39,954 bases of DNA from Desulfuromonadales bacterium (lineage in GTDB: Bacteria > Desulfobacterota > Desulfuromonadia > Desulfuromonadales > JACZKF01), in the NCBI GenBank assembly GCA_029289095.1, contig JARFUG010000029.1, forward strand, positions 1 through 39,954. The letters run 5' to 3'. Of this stretch, positions 31,034 through 38,185 are shown one piece after another (the stretch's first letter is position 1; every line of letters begins with the position of its first letter). The translations under genes and the position numbers were made by a program. Below the pieces are notes generated by a model. The model ran no database searches. It was not told the origin of the DNA and saw only the letters and a program-made list of their open reading frames with translations.

Positions 31034-32278
31034 TCAGACCTGCTCCAGCGCCTGGGCGAAATCGCCGACGATGTCTCCTGGCGCTTCGATCCCCACCGAC
31101 ACCCGCACCAACTCTTCGGTGACCCCCATGAGGGCTTTCTCCTCGGGGGTGTAGTCGCAGCAGATGGTGCTCGCCGGGTGAATGACGAGCGTCTTCGCGT
31201 CGCCGATATTGGCAAGATTGCGCGCCAGACGCAGGGCGTTGATGAAGCGGAAGGCCGCCTCCTTGTCGGGGAGCCCGAAGGTCAGCAGCGCCCCGTAGCG
31301 TCCGCCGAACTGGCGAGAGGCGATATCTTGAAAAGGGGAATCCGGCAGGCCGGGGTAGTTGACCCAGCGAACCTTCGGATGTTCGCGAAGAAAGCTCGCC
31401 AGGCGCAGGGCGCTTGAGCAGTGGCGCTCCATGCGCAGCGCCAGCGTCTCGATCCCCTCGGCGAGCAGAAACGAATTCATCGGGGCGGCGCAGGCGCCAA
31501 GGTCCTTGTGAACCAGCTTGCGCGCCCGGGCGGTGAAGGCGAAACGGCCGAATTTTTTGACGAAGGGAGCGAAGTGGGGATACTTCTCCCCGCCCCAGTC
31601 GAAACGGCCCAGATCGATGATCGCCCCCCCGATGGCGCTGCCGGATCCGTTGATGAACTTGCTCGTCGAGTGCACGACGAGATCGGCCCCGAGATCTTTC
31701 CCCCGGGCCATCCAGGGGGTGGTCACGGTGGCGTCGAGCATAAGGGGGATCTTCGCCTCGCGGGCGATTTCGGCGAGGGCGGCGATATCGGGAACGTCCA
31801 TCTTCGGATTGCCGATCGTTTCGACGAAGAGGAGACGGGTGCGCTCACCCACCCCTTCGCGAACGGCCTTCAGGTCGGTGGGGTCGACGAAGCGAACGCC
31901 GATGCCGTAGCTGCTCAGGGTATCGCGAAAGAGGGAGAAGGTCCCGCCGAAGACCGAGGAGGAGGAGAGGATCTCGTCTCCGCTTCGCAGGATGGTCAGC
32001 ACCGCCGTACTGATCGCCGCCATGCCGGACGCCGTGACGATGCCGGCGATGCCGTCTTCAAGCAGAGTGAGACGCTTCTCCAGGCTCTCGGTCGTGGGAT
32101 TTCCGATGCGGGTGTAGACCTGCCCGGGCCTGCGTCCCCGGAAGACATCCTCCAGAGCGTCGGCGCTGTCATAGGCAAAGGCGGAGGACTGGACGATCGG
32201 AACGGTCGTGGCGCCGGCCGGACCGGGCTCCAGTCCGCCGTGAATCAGAAGGGTCTCGAAGTCCCACTTTTTTTCCAT
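31034..32278 (-). CDS. metY: O-acetylhomoserine sulfhydrylase-type PLP enzyme (MetY)
   Basis: A 414-aa Cys/Met-metabolism PLP enzyme. It has VYTRIGNPTTESLEKRL, ASGMAAIS, the PLP-Asp region MLDATVTTP, the Schiff-base Lys207 in HSTSKFINGSG, and the C-terminal LARNLANIGDAKTLVIHPAST. The GDAKTLVIHPAST and SKFINGSGSAIGG signatures are those of MetY-type sulfhydrylases rather than of MetB/MetC. It should replace the acyl group of O-acetylhomoserine with a sulfur nucleophile; with HcyS-thiocarboxylate it would give the carrier-homocysteine adduct (Wolinella model). The ATG at 32278 follows AAGGGA; a GTG ten codons upstream is possible. First gene of the minus-strand operon; promoter at 32383-32412. 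Confidence 0.9.
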   Translation of the reverse strand: MEKKWDFETLLIHGGLEPGPAGATTVPIVQSSAFAYDSADALEDVFRGRRPGQVYTRIGNPTTESLEKRLTLLEDGIAGIVTASGMAAISTAVLTILRSGDEILSSSSVFGGTFSLFRDTLSSYGIGVRFVDPTDLKAVREGVGERTRLLFVETIGNPKMDVPDIAALAEIAREAKIPLMLDATVTTPWMARGKDLGADLVVHSTSKFINGSGSAIGGAIIDLGRFDWGGEKYPHFAPFVKKFGRFAFTARARKLVHKDLGACAAPMNSFLLAEGIETLALRMERHCSSALRLASFLREHPKVRWVNYPGLPDSPFQDIASRQFGGRYGALLTFGLPDKEAAFRFINALRLARNLANIGDAKTLVIHPASTICCDYTPEEKALMGVTEELVRVSVGIEAPGDIVGDFAQALEQV

Positions 32279-32382
32279 CTCGCCGTCCCTTTTCTCCGCG
32301 CCATGCACCCGGATTCGAGCCGAAATCGTCCAAGTCTCGAGCGGGTTTTCGGAATCGCTTTCTCACCCGAACTTGTCTGGAA

Positions 32383-32412
32383 CCTATACTTTAATTCCAA
32401 CAATCTTGTCAA
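32383..32412 (-). promoter_or_regulatory. Promoter of the metY-hcy-sir operon with overlapping dyad
   Basis: On the minus strand TTGACA (32412-32407) and TATAGG (32388-32383) are 18 nt apart. The -35 forms half of a GTCAA-N8-TTGAC dyad (about 32408-32425), a possible operator. No riboswitch lies between this promoter and metY (about 100 nt leader). Confidence 0.6.
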
Positions 32413-32540
32413 GAATAAAGTTGACTTCTTGAGTGCATTTTAAGGCCACAAATTTTCACATTGGATCGCTGTGCTTTGCGATCCCCGTTTCACGCGCCCT
32501 GCAATATTCCATCCGCCGCCCCATTCCCTGCATTATCCTG

Positions 32541-32569
32541 TTGACAATGCGCGAGTTATTCCTTATCGT
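32541..32569 (+). promoter_or_regulatory. Promoter of the first SAM-I riboswitch unit
   Basis: Perfect -35 TTGACA (32541-32546), 17-nt spacer, -10 TATCGT (32564-32569), with transcription expected about 25 nt before the aptamer's P1 stem. Confidence 0.7.
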
Positions 32570-32602
32570 TCCCCCATATCCGGCGCATAGCCGACCAAAG
32601 CA

Positions 32603-32740
32603 CTGTCCGTATCAAGAGTGGTGGAGGGACTGGCCCTGTGAAACCACAGCAACCGGCCTGCCGTCGCCGTAAAGGCGAAGGCAAGAGTGTCAGGTGCTAA
32701 TTCCAGCTCCGGCAAATTGTCCGGGGGAAGATGAGGACGG
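32603..32740 (+). promoter_or_regulatory. SAM-I (S-box) riboswitch upstream of metI/metC-like genes
   Basis: The S-box core is complete: ATCAAGAGTGGTGGAGGGAC, TGGCCCTGTGAAACCACAGCAACC, GTGTCAGGTGCTAATTCC, and the 3' P1 strand GATGAGGACGG (32730-32740) pairing with 32603-32613. GATGAG can alternatively pair with CTCATC in the terminator's 5' arm (32790-32795), a ready antiterminator. SAM binding would free the terminator and switch the two downstream PLP genes off. Confidence 0.95.
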
Positions 32741-32783
32741 CGCTTCGAAGGATTCCGATCCGTTGTCTCCGATCCCCTCGAAG

Positions 32784-32816
32784 CCCCTTCTCATCGCCCG
32801 TGAGAAGGGGTTTTTT
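32784..32816 (+). terminator. SAM-I riboswitch terminator
   Basis: A 10-bp stem CCCCTTCTCA / TGAGAAGGGG with a 7-nt loop followed by six T's, 23 nt before the ATG of the first methionine gene. Confidence 0.92.
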
Positions 32817-32838
32817 CATTCGAAAGGGGGCAGATCAC

Positions 32839-33990
32839 ATGACCACCAAACAGACGCAGACGCTCGAGACGCGCCTCGTTCAACTCGGCGTCGGTCGCGA
32901 CGAGAGAACCGGCGCGATCAGTTTTCCGATCTACCCGAGCGCCACCTACCGCCACCCCGGGGTCGGGGAGAGCACCGGATACGACTACACCCGCTCAGGG
33001 AACCCGACCCGTGAACTCCTCGAAGAAGCCCTTGCCGAACTCGAGGGGGGGCAGAGGGGGCTCGCCTTCTCCTCCGGAATGGCGGCGCTCACCACGCTCT
33101 TTCTCCACTTTTCCTCGGGGGATCACATCATCGTCTCCGAGGATCTGTACGGCGGCACCTATCGCCTGCTTGCCCAGGTCTTCGAGAAGCTCGGCCTGAG
33201 CGCCTCCTACGTCGACACCACCGATAACGGCGCCGTCGCCGCCGCCGTCACCACCGCCACCAGGGCGCTGCTCGTCGAAACGCCGGGCAATCCCCTGCTG
33301 GGGGTGGCCGACCTGGAAGAGCTCGGACGTCTGTGCCGCGAGCGCGGCCTCCTCTTCATCGTCGACAACACCTTCCTCACCCCCGTGCTGCAGCGCCCCA
33401 TGGAATTCGGAGCCGACGTCGTGGTACATTCGGCGACCAAGTACCTCGGCGGCCACAACGACCTGTGTTCCGGCGCCCTGATAGCGAGGAGCGCCGAATT
33501 GGGCGAGCGCCTCTACTTCCTCCAGAACTCCACCGGCGCCGTTCTTCCTCCGCAGGAGTGCTGGCTACTGGTGCGTTCGCTCAAGACCCTTTCTCTGCGC
33601 ATGGAGCGCCACTGCGCCAACGCCCTGCAGATCGCCCGCCGGCTCAAGGCGCACCCGAAGGTGACCGCCGTCTACTTTCCGGGGCTGGAGGACCACCCCG
33701 GACACGAACTTTCGAAGCGCCAGGCCAGCGGTTTCGGCGGGATGCTCTCCTTCCGCGTCGAGACGCCCGAACTCGCCCGCACCGCCCTGAAGCGCCTGCG
33801 CCTCATCTCCTTCGCCGAGAGCCTGGGGGGGGTCGAATCGCTCATGACGCTGCCGGCAGTGCAGACACACGGCGACATCCCCCCCGAAGAGCGCGAGCGC
33901 CTCGGCATCTGCGAGAGCCTTTTGCGCCTGTCGGTAGGGATCGAAAGCGCCGAGGACATCATCGCCGATCTGGAGCAGGCGCTGGCATAA
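32839..33990 (+). CDS. Cystathionine gamma-synthase / acylhomoserine thiolyase-type PLP enzyme
   Basis: A 383-aa Cys/Met-metabolism PLP enzyme. It contains YDYTRSGNPTRELLEEALAE, SSGMAALTT, EDLYGGTYRL, VDNTFLTPVLQRP and the Schiff-base Lys201 (HSATKYLGGHNDLCSG), ending with SLGGVESLMTLPAVQTH and RLSVGIES. Overall it resembles Bacillus MetI, a cystathionine gamma-synthase that also uses sulfide. It would join acyl-homoserine to cysteine (or sulfide). The ATG has AAAGGGGG upstream and follows the riboswitch terminator, so its expression should fall when SAM is high. The next gene, 46 nt on, is a second member of the family and probably the lyase partner. Confidence 0.87.
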   Translation: MTTKQTQTLETRLVQLGVGRDERTGAISFPIYPSATYRHPGVGESTGYDYTRSGNPTRELLEEALAELEGGQRGLAFSSGMAALTTLFLHFSSGDHIIVSEDLYGGTYRLLAQVFEKLGLSASYVDTTDNGAVAAAVTTATRALLVETPGNPLLGVADLEELGRLCRERGLLFIVDNTFLTPVLQRPMEFGADVVVHSATKYLGGHNDLCSGALIARSAELGERLYFLQNSTGAVLPPQECWLLVRSLKTLSLRMERHCANALQIARRLKAHPKVTAVYFPGLEDHPGHELSKRQASGFGGMLSFRVETPELARTALKRLRLISFAESLGGVESLMTLPAVQTHGDIPPEERERLGICESLLRLSVGIESAEDIIADLEQALA

Positions 33991-34004
33991 GCAGGAGCCA
34001 GGAG
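33991..34004. repeat. Fragment of the CCAGGAGCCAG-type repeat
   Basis: GCAGGAGCCAGGAG directly after the stop of the first PLP gene is identical (reverse complement) to part of the element between the sir-like and JAMM genes (29386-29399). Probably a degraded copy. Confidence 0.5.
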
Positions 34005-34036
34005 ATGCTTTCACCCTTGAAGGAGATTTTCAACAG

Positions 34037-35200
34037 ATGACAACGGACAACGGACAACGGACCAAACCGTTGCGTCCCGCAACGGTTTTAGTCCACCAGG
34101 GGCGCGACCGCGACCCGGCCACCGGCGCCTCGGCGATCCCGATCTACGCCGCTTCCACCTACCATCACACCGAGGGGCGCTCGGGAGAATACGACTACGC
34201 CCGCAGCGGCAATCCGAGCCGCGATCAGGTGGAGGAGGCCATCGCCCTTCTGGAGGGCGGGGTGCGCGGCTTCGCCTACGCTTCGGGGATGGCCGCCATC
34301 GGCAGCGCCTTGTCGCTCCTCAAAAGCGGCGATCACGTGATCGCCCCCCTCGATCTCTACGGCGGCTCCTGGCGCTACCTCAACGTCGTCGCCCCACAGC
34401 AGGGGATCGCGGTCACCTTCGTCGACATCACCGACCTGAACGCCGTCGAGGAGGCGATCCTTCCCGAGACGCGGGGCATCTTCCTCGAGACCCCCTCCAA
34501 CCCCCTCTTCAACATCACAGACCTCAGGGGGGTGGCTGGAATTGCCCGAAAGCGCGAGATCCTCACCTTTCTCGACAACACCTTCATGACGCCGCTCTTG
34601 CAGCGCCCCCTCGATCTCGGCATCGACGTCGCCATCCACAGCGGAACCAAGTTCCTGGGGGGGCACTCGGATCTGCTGGCCGGGCTCGTCACCACCGCCG
34701 ACCCTGGGCTGGTCAGGCGCCTGAAACAGTTCCAGAACGCCTTCGGCGCCGTTCTCTCCCCTTTCGACTCTTTTCTGCTCGCTCGCGGCATCAAGACTCT
34801 CAAGTTGCGCCTGGAGGCGGGACAGCAAAACGCCCTCGTCCTCGCCGAGCGCCTCTCGGAGCATCCCGCGGTGGTCCGCGTCCACTACCCTGGACTCGCC
34901 TCGTTTCCGGGTCGCGCGCTGCACTTCTCGCAGGCGACGGGGGCCGGCGCCGTGTTGTCGGTGGAGCTCAAAGAGAAAGACCAGGTCAAAAAGCTGCTGC
35001 GCACGGTGAAGCTGCCGATCATCGCCCCGAGCCTCGGGGGGGTGGAGACGATCCTCACCCACTGCTGGAGCATGTCGCACGCGGCCATCCCCGCCGACGA
35101 GAAGGTGCGTCTCGGCATTACGGAGAAGCTGGTTCGCCTCTCGGTCGGGATCGAAGATGTGGAAGACCTCTGGGACGACCTGACGGCAGGGCTGGGGTGA
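34037..35200 (+). CDS. Cystathionine beta-lyase-type PLP enzyme (MetC-like)
   Basis: A 387-aa second Cys/Met PLP enzyme. It has ATVLVHQGRDRDPATGASAI, SGEYDYARSGNPSRDQVEEA, ASGMAAIGSAL, LDLYGGSWRYLN, LDNTFMTPLLQRP and Lys205 (HSGTKFLGGHSDLLAG), ending SLGGVETILTHCWSMSHAAIP and RLSVGIEDVEDL. The sequence is closest in feel to Bacillus MetC (cystathionine beta-lyase), which would release homocysteine from the product of the upstream gene. Exact specificity cannot be read safely from sequence in this family. The ATG follows GAAGGAG by 11 nt. Its first codons (MTTDNGQRT) are made of a GACAACGGACAACGGAC-type dispersed repeat, an odd N-terminus; conserved text begins only at about residue 11. Confidence 0.85.
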   Translation: MTTDNGQRTKPLRPATVLVHQGRDRDPATGASAIPIYAASTYHHTEGRSGEYDYARSGNPSRDQVEEAIALLEGGVRGFAYASGMAAIGSALSLLKSGDHVIAPLDLYGGSWRYLNVVAPQQGIAVTFVDITDLNAVEEAILPETRGIFLETPSNPLFNITDLRGVAGIARKREILTFLDNTFMTPLLQRPLDLGIDVAIHSGTKFLGGHSDLLAGLVTTADPGLVRRLKQFQNAFGAVLSPFDSFLLARGIKTLKLRLEAGQQNALVLAERLSEHPAVVRVHYPGLASFPGRALHFSQATGAGAVLSVELKEKDQVKKLLRTVKLPIIAPSLGGVETILTHCWSMSHAAIPADEKVRLGITEKLVRLSVGIEDVEDLWDDLTAGLG

Positions 35201-35224
35201 ACATTTCGCACCTCCCCTACCCGA

Positions 35225-35253
35225 TTGACAAACGAACACCTTTCATTTAGAGT
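35225..35253 (+). promoter_or_regulatory. Promoter of the metX riboswitch unit
   Basis: -35 TTGACA (35225-35230), 17-nt spacer, -10 TAGAGT (35248-35253), about 20 nt before the SAM-I aptamer. Confidence 0.65.
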
Positions 35254-35273
35254 GCCCCTACAATCAGATGCAT

Positions 35274-35402
35274 CGTCTTTATCAAGAGTGGTGGAGGGAT
35301 AAGGCCCTGTGAAACCACAGCAACCGGTTCGCCTTCGCTCAATGCTACGGCGGACGTCAGGTGCTAATTCCTACCCTGCCTCGGCGGGGAGAGATGAGGA
35401 CG
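35274..35402 (+). promoter_or_regulatory. SAM-I (S-box) riboswitch upstream of metX
   Basis: A second complete S-box: ATCAAGAGTGGTGGAGGG, GGCCCTGTGAAACCACAGCAACC, GACGTCAGGTGCTAATTCC, GAGATGAGGACGG. P1 is a 10-bp helix (35274-35283 with 35393-35402, two G-U pairs). It is very like the copy at 32603, differing mainly in P3 and P4, which suggests duplication or strong constraint. Confidence 0.95.
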
Positions 35403-35444
35403 GAGCCGGCGTCGGAGCGCTCGAGCGCTCGTTGAGAAAAACGC

Positions 35445-35483
35445 AGGCCCCTTCCCATCGTATTCATGGGAAGGGGCCTTTTT
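35445..35483 (+). terminator. SAM-I riboswitch terminator before metX
   Basis: A 14-bp stem AGGCCCCTTCCCAT / ATGGGAAGGGGCCT, 7-nt loop, then a T-run. An ATG in its 3' arm (35466) is in frame with metX but lies inside the stem, so it is not the start. Confidence 0.93.
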
Positions 35484-35504
35484 GTTTCTGGGGAGGATGG
35501 TTCT

Positions 35505-36626
35505 TTGAGCGGTTCCGTCGGCATCGTCAAAACCGAATACGTCACCTTCGATACGGAGCTGCAGCTCGAGAGCGGACGCCTCCTGGGCCCCATCACCCTG
35601 GCCTACGAAAGCTACGGGGAGCTCAACGCCGAGCGCTCCAACGCCATCCTCGTCTGCCACGCCTGGACCGGCGACGCGCACGCCGCAGGCCGCCACACGC
35701 CGCAGGACCGCAAGCCCGGCTGGTGGGACGACATGATCGGCCCGGGGAAGGTTCTCGACACCGAACGCTTCTTCGTCCTGGTCTCCAACGTCATCGGCTC
35801 CTGCCACGGCTCCACCGGCCCCACCAGCGTCAACCCCCGCACGGGAAAGCCCTACAACCTGACCTTTCCCGTGCTGATGGTGCGCGACATGGTGCGCGCC
35901 CAGAAGCTCCTCGTCGACCACCTGAAAATCCCCTCGCTGCTCACTGTCATCGGCGGAAGCATGGGGGCGATGCAATCTCTGGAGTGGGGGATCCTCTACC
36001 CCGAGATGGTGCGCTCCATCGTCCCTATCGCCGGCACCGGGCGCACCTCCCCCATGGCCATCGCCCTGAACAGCCTTGCAAGGCAGGCGATCTTCAACGA
36101 CCCGATGTGGAAGAAGGGGAACTACAAGCCCGAGCACCCTCCCGCCGACGGGCTGGCGCTGGCGCGGGCGGTGGGGCACATCTCCTTTCTCTCCGACGCC
36201 TCGATGCACCTCAAGTTCGGGCGGCGCTTCTCGGTGCGCGACGGGCTCTTCGACTTCTTCGGGCAGTTCGAGGTAGAACGCTACCTCGTTTACAACGGCC
36301 AGAACTTCGTCGACCGATTCGACACCAACAGCTTCCTCTATCTCGCCAAGGCCCTCGACCTCTACGATGTCGCCTGGAACTTCGACGGCCTCGACGACGC
36401 TCTTTCCCGCCTTGCCTGCCCTTCTCTGTGGTTCGCCTTCACCTCCGACTGGCTCTACCCTCCGACCCAGACCGAAGAAGTCGTGCGAGCTCTCGAGCGC
36501 CTCGGCAAGCCGTTCGCCTACCATCTCATCGACTCCGATTACGGACACGACTCCTTTCTGGTCGAGCCGGAGAAGTTCACCCCTTTCGTGGTGGCGTTTC
36601 TGGATAGAATTTCAAAAGGAATTTGA
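35505..36626 (+). CDS. metX: Homoserine O-acyltransferase
   Basis: A 373-aa alpha/beta-hydrolase-fold MetX. It contains [48 protein letters not shown], the nucleophile elbow GGSMGAMQ (Ser152), and near the C-terminus FTSDWLYPP (Asp) and [10 protein letters not shown] (His) completing the triad. It acylates homoserine (acetyl-CoA in most MetX; succinyl-CoA in some) and so feeds MetY and the cystathionine synthase. The start is a TTG at 35505, 8 nt after GGAGG; the only in-frame ATG upstream is in the riboswitch terminator. Alone in its riboswitch-controlled unit. Confidence 0.93.
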   Translation: MSGSVGIVKTEYVTFDTELQLESGRLLGPITLAYESYGELNAERSNAILVCHAWTGDAHAAGRHTPQDRKPGWWDDMIGPGKVLDTERFFVLVSNVIGSCHGSTGPTSVNPRTGKPYNLTFPVLMVRDMVRAQKLLVDHLKIPSLLTVIGGSMGAMQSLEWGILYPEMVRSIVPIAGTGRTSPMAIALNSLARQAIFNDPMWKKGNYKPEHPPADGLALARAVGHISFLSDASMHLKFGRRFSVRDGLFDFFGQFEVERYLVYNGQNFVDRFDTNSFLYLAKALDLYDVAWNFDGLDDALSRLACPSLWFAFTSDWLYPPTQTEEVVRALERLGKPFAYHLIDSDYGHDSFLVEPEKFTPFVVAFLDRISKGI

Positions 36627-36747
36627 TCCGCGGATTACGCAGATAAATTCTCAATTTCAGGCAATTACGATCTTCGAGCAACCCCAAAAGGTGAAGCCCG
36701 AATCCTTCTCAGCCTGCCATTGACCTTAATCTGTGAAATCTGCGGAT
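36626..36747. repeat. Imperfect inverted repeat (ATCCGCGGATTACGCAGAT family)
   Basis: Arms at 36626-36644 and 36728-36747 match as inverted repeats with a few mismatches. It fills most of the 147-bp gap between metX and the small Cys-rich gene. The left arm starts at the last base of the metX stop codon. This design is common among dispersed bacterial intergenic repeats. Confidence 0.65.
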
Positions 36748-36773
36748 ACTGCTTTTTTCTGTGTTAAAGAATC

Positions 36774-36953
36774 TCAGGATTTCTTCTCGGAAAAGAGATC
36801 GAGCTGGTCGTAGCGGTGCTCGGCGATCTTGAAGGGGCGGGGGAGGAAGCGGGGGCAGTCGACGAGGACGACGCAGGCGCTCTGGCGGCACCGGCGCACG
36901 CAGCGCCCGCAAAGGGAATTGATGCTCGTCTCATCAAGAGTTTTCTTCACCAT
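36774..36953 (-). CDS. Small cysteine-rich protein
   Basis: A 59-aa protein: a charged N-terminus, then LCGRCVRRCRQSACVVLVDCP with five Cys in CxxC-x3-C-x4-C-x5-C spacing, and a tail PFKIAEHRYDQLDLFSEKK. The Cys pattern could bind zinc or a small Fe-S cluster; I know no named family. There is no good ribosome-binding site before the ATG at 36953, and a repeat replaces the sequence upstream, so the start is not certain (an in-frame ATG at 36977 lies within that repeat). It lies directly downstream of selU on the same strand, about 18 nt after its stop, and is probably cotranscribed with it. Confidence 0.6.
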   Translation of the reverse strand: MVKKTLDETSINSLCGRCVRRCRQSACVVLVDCPRFLPRPFKIAEHRYDQLDLFSEKKS

Positions 36954-36959
36954 GACTTT

Positions 36960-36993
36960 CAATTCAAAATTCAACATTCATAATTCAAAATTG
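36960..36993. repeat. A/T-rich AATTCAAAATT repeat at the 3' end of selU
   Basis: AATTCAAAATT occurs directly repeated at 36961-36971 and 36982-36992 with TCAACATTCAT between. The element supplies the last codons and the TGA stop of selU (ending ILNYEC). Its A/T content contrasts sharply with the surroundings, and it is a known style of dispersed intergenic sequence. Confidence 0.65.
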
Positions 36994-38020
36994 CCCTTAT
37001 CGCTTCCTTGAGCCTGGCATACCCCTCCTCCTGCGCCTCGATATCGATATCGATGAGTTTTTGGGGGCGGGTATGCTCGTAGAGGGGATCGTAATAGAGC
37101 TCCATCAGGCTTCGGGCCAAAGAGGCCCAGTCTCCTGCCTCCAGCATCTGCAGCAACTCTTCCACCGCCTTTCCCCCCAGCCTCGGCCTGAGGAGCCGGA
37201 TCGGCCGCAGGAAAGATTCCCTGTGACTGTCGAGCGCAGGATAGTCGTCCAGGATGACGCGCACGCGATGCTCGAGAGAGGCGCTGATCCAGAGGGTCGT
37301 CTCGCTCTGCAGCGCCTGGTAGAGGCGCTTGGGGAGAATAAGGCGTCCGATGTGGCGGCTCTCCCCCTCGGCCAGAGCATAGGCCCCGGGAGGGATTTTC
37401 CGAAGCTCGTCCCACAGCAGCGCTTCGAACATCTTCTGCGGCGGCTGGGGCGCCAATCCCAGGGCGCCGAAGGCGCTGCCGCGGTGATTGGCGAGCCCCT
37501 CCAGGTCGAGGACCGGATACCCCTCCTCCTTCAGACGAACCAGAAGGCGGGTCTTTCCGACTCCCGTGAGCCCCCGCAGGACCAGAAGCCTCCCCCACTC
37601 CCCCTTCGAGAGAAAATCGAGAACGTGGTTACGAAAAGCTTTATGACCCCCCTCGAGCTGTCGGGCGGGAACCCCGGCCAGCTCCAGAAAGGTGGTGAGC
37701 GCCCGGCTCCGCATCCCGCCGCGCCAGCAGAAGACGACCACCGGCGGACGCCTCCCTTCCAGGGCGGACTCGACCGAGCGTATCAGGGCGGGAATTCTGG
37801 GTGAGACAAGCTCGACGGCGAGTCGGCGTGCGGCCGCCTTCCCCTGTTCCTTGTACAGGAGGCCGACGCGGGCGCGCTCCTCGTCGTCGAAAATCGGAAC
37901 GTTGACGGCTCTCGGAATGGTCCCTTCGGCGTATTCGGCCGGCGTGCGCGCATCGATGAAAAGAGAACCGCGCTCGCGCAGGGCGAGAGCTTGGTCGAGG
38001 GTCAGGGCGCTGGAGGACAT
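36971..38020 (-). CDS. mnmH: tRNA 2-selenouridine synthase
   Basis: A 349-aa MnmH/SelU protein. Residues ~8-130 are a rhodanese domain with FIDARTPAEYAEGTIPRA and the active Cys98 in VVFCWRGGMRS. A P-loop domain begins with GLTGVGKT (150-157), followed by VLDLEGLANHRGSAFG, both diagnostic of MnmH. It replaces the sulfur of 2-thiouridine at the tRNA wobble position by selenium from selenophosphate, through a geranylated intermediate. The ATG at 38020 has no clear ribosome-binding site but matches the family's start; the frame to 38161 is unsupported. The last six residues come from an A/T-rich repeat, so the native C-terminus was probably altered. It implies selenophosphate synthesis elsewhere in the genome. 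Confidence 0.92.
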   Translation of the reverse strand: MSSSALTLDQALALRERGSLFIDARTPAEYAEGTIPRAVNVPIFDDEERARVGLLYKEQGKAAARRLAVELVSPRIPALIRSVESALEGRRPPVVVFCWRGGMRSRALTTFLELAGVPARQLEGGHKAFRNHVLDFLSKGEWGRLLVLRGLTGVGKTRLLVRLKEEGYPVLDLEGLANHRGSAFGALGLAPQPPQKMFEALLWDELRKIPPGAYALAEGESRHIGRLILPKRLYQALQSETTLWISASLEHRVRVILDDYPALDSHRESFLRPIRLLRPRLGGKAVEELLQMLEAGDWASLARSLMELYYDPLYEHTRPQKLIDIDIEAQEEGYARLKEAIRAILNYEC

Positions 38021-38185
38021 GACGGTTCGCGCATGGGTGAAGGGTGAGAAGCCTGGCCGTTTATACCGGATATTGTGAGGGAACACAAGTGCGGCTTCTC
38101 CGGTGAAAAATGATGTCCGACCAACACGCCTGCCGCCAAAAATCGCACCGCAGTTCGTCAACGCCTGCGGCAGCCAGCATACGCG

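Noticed and set aside
35466-35504. ATG start of metX at 35466
   Set aside because: The ATG lies in the 3' arm of the riboswitch terminator; a TTG 8 nt after GGAGG starts the conserved protein.
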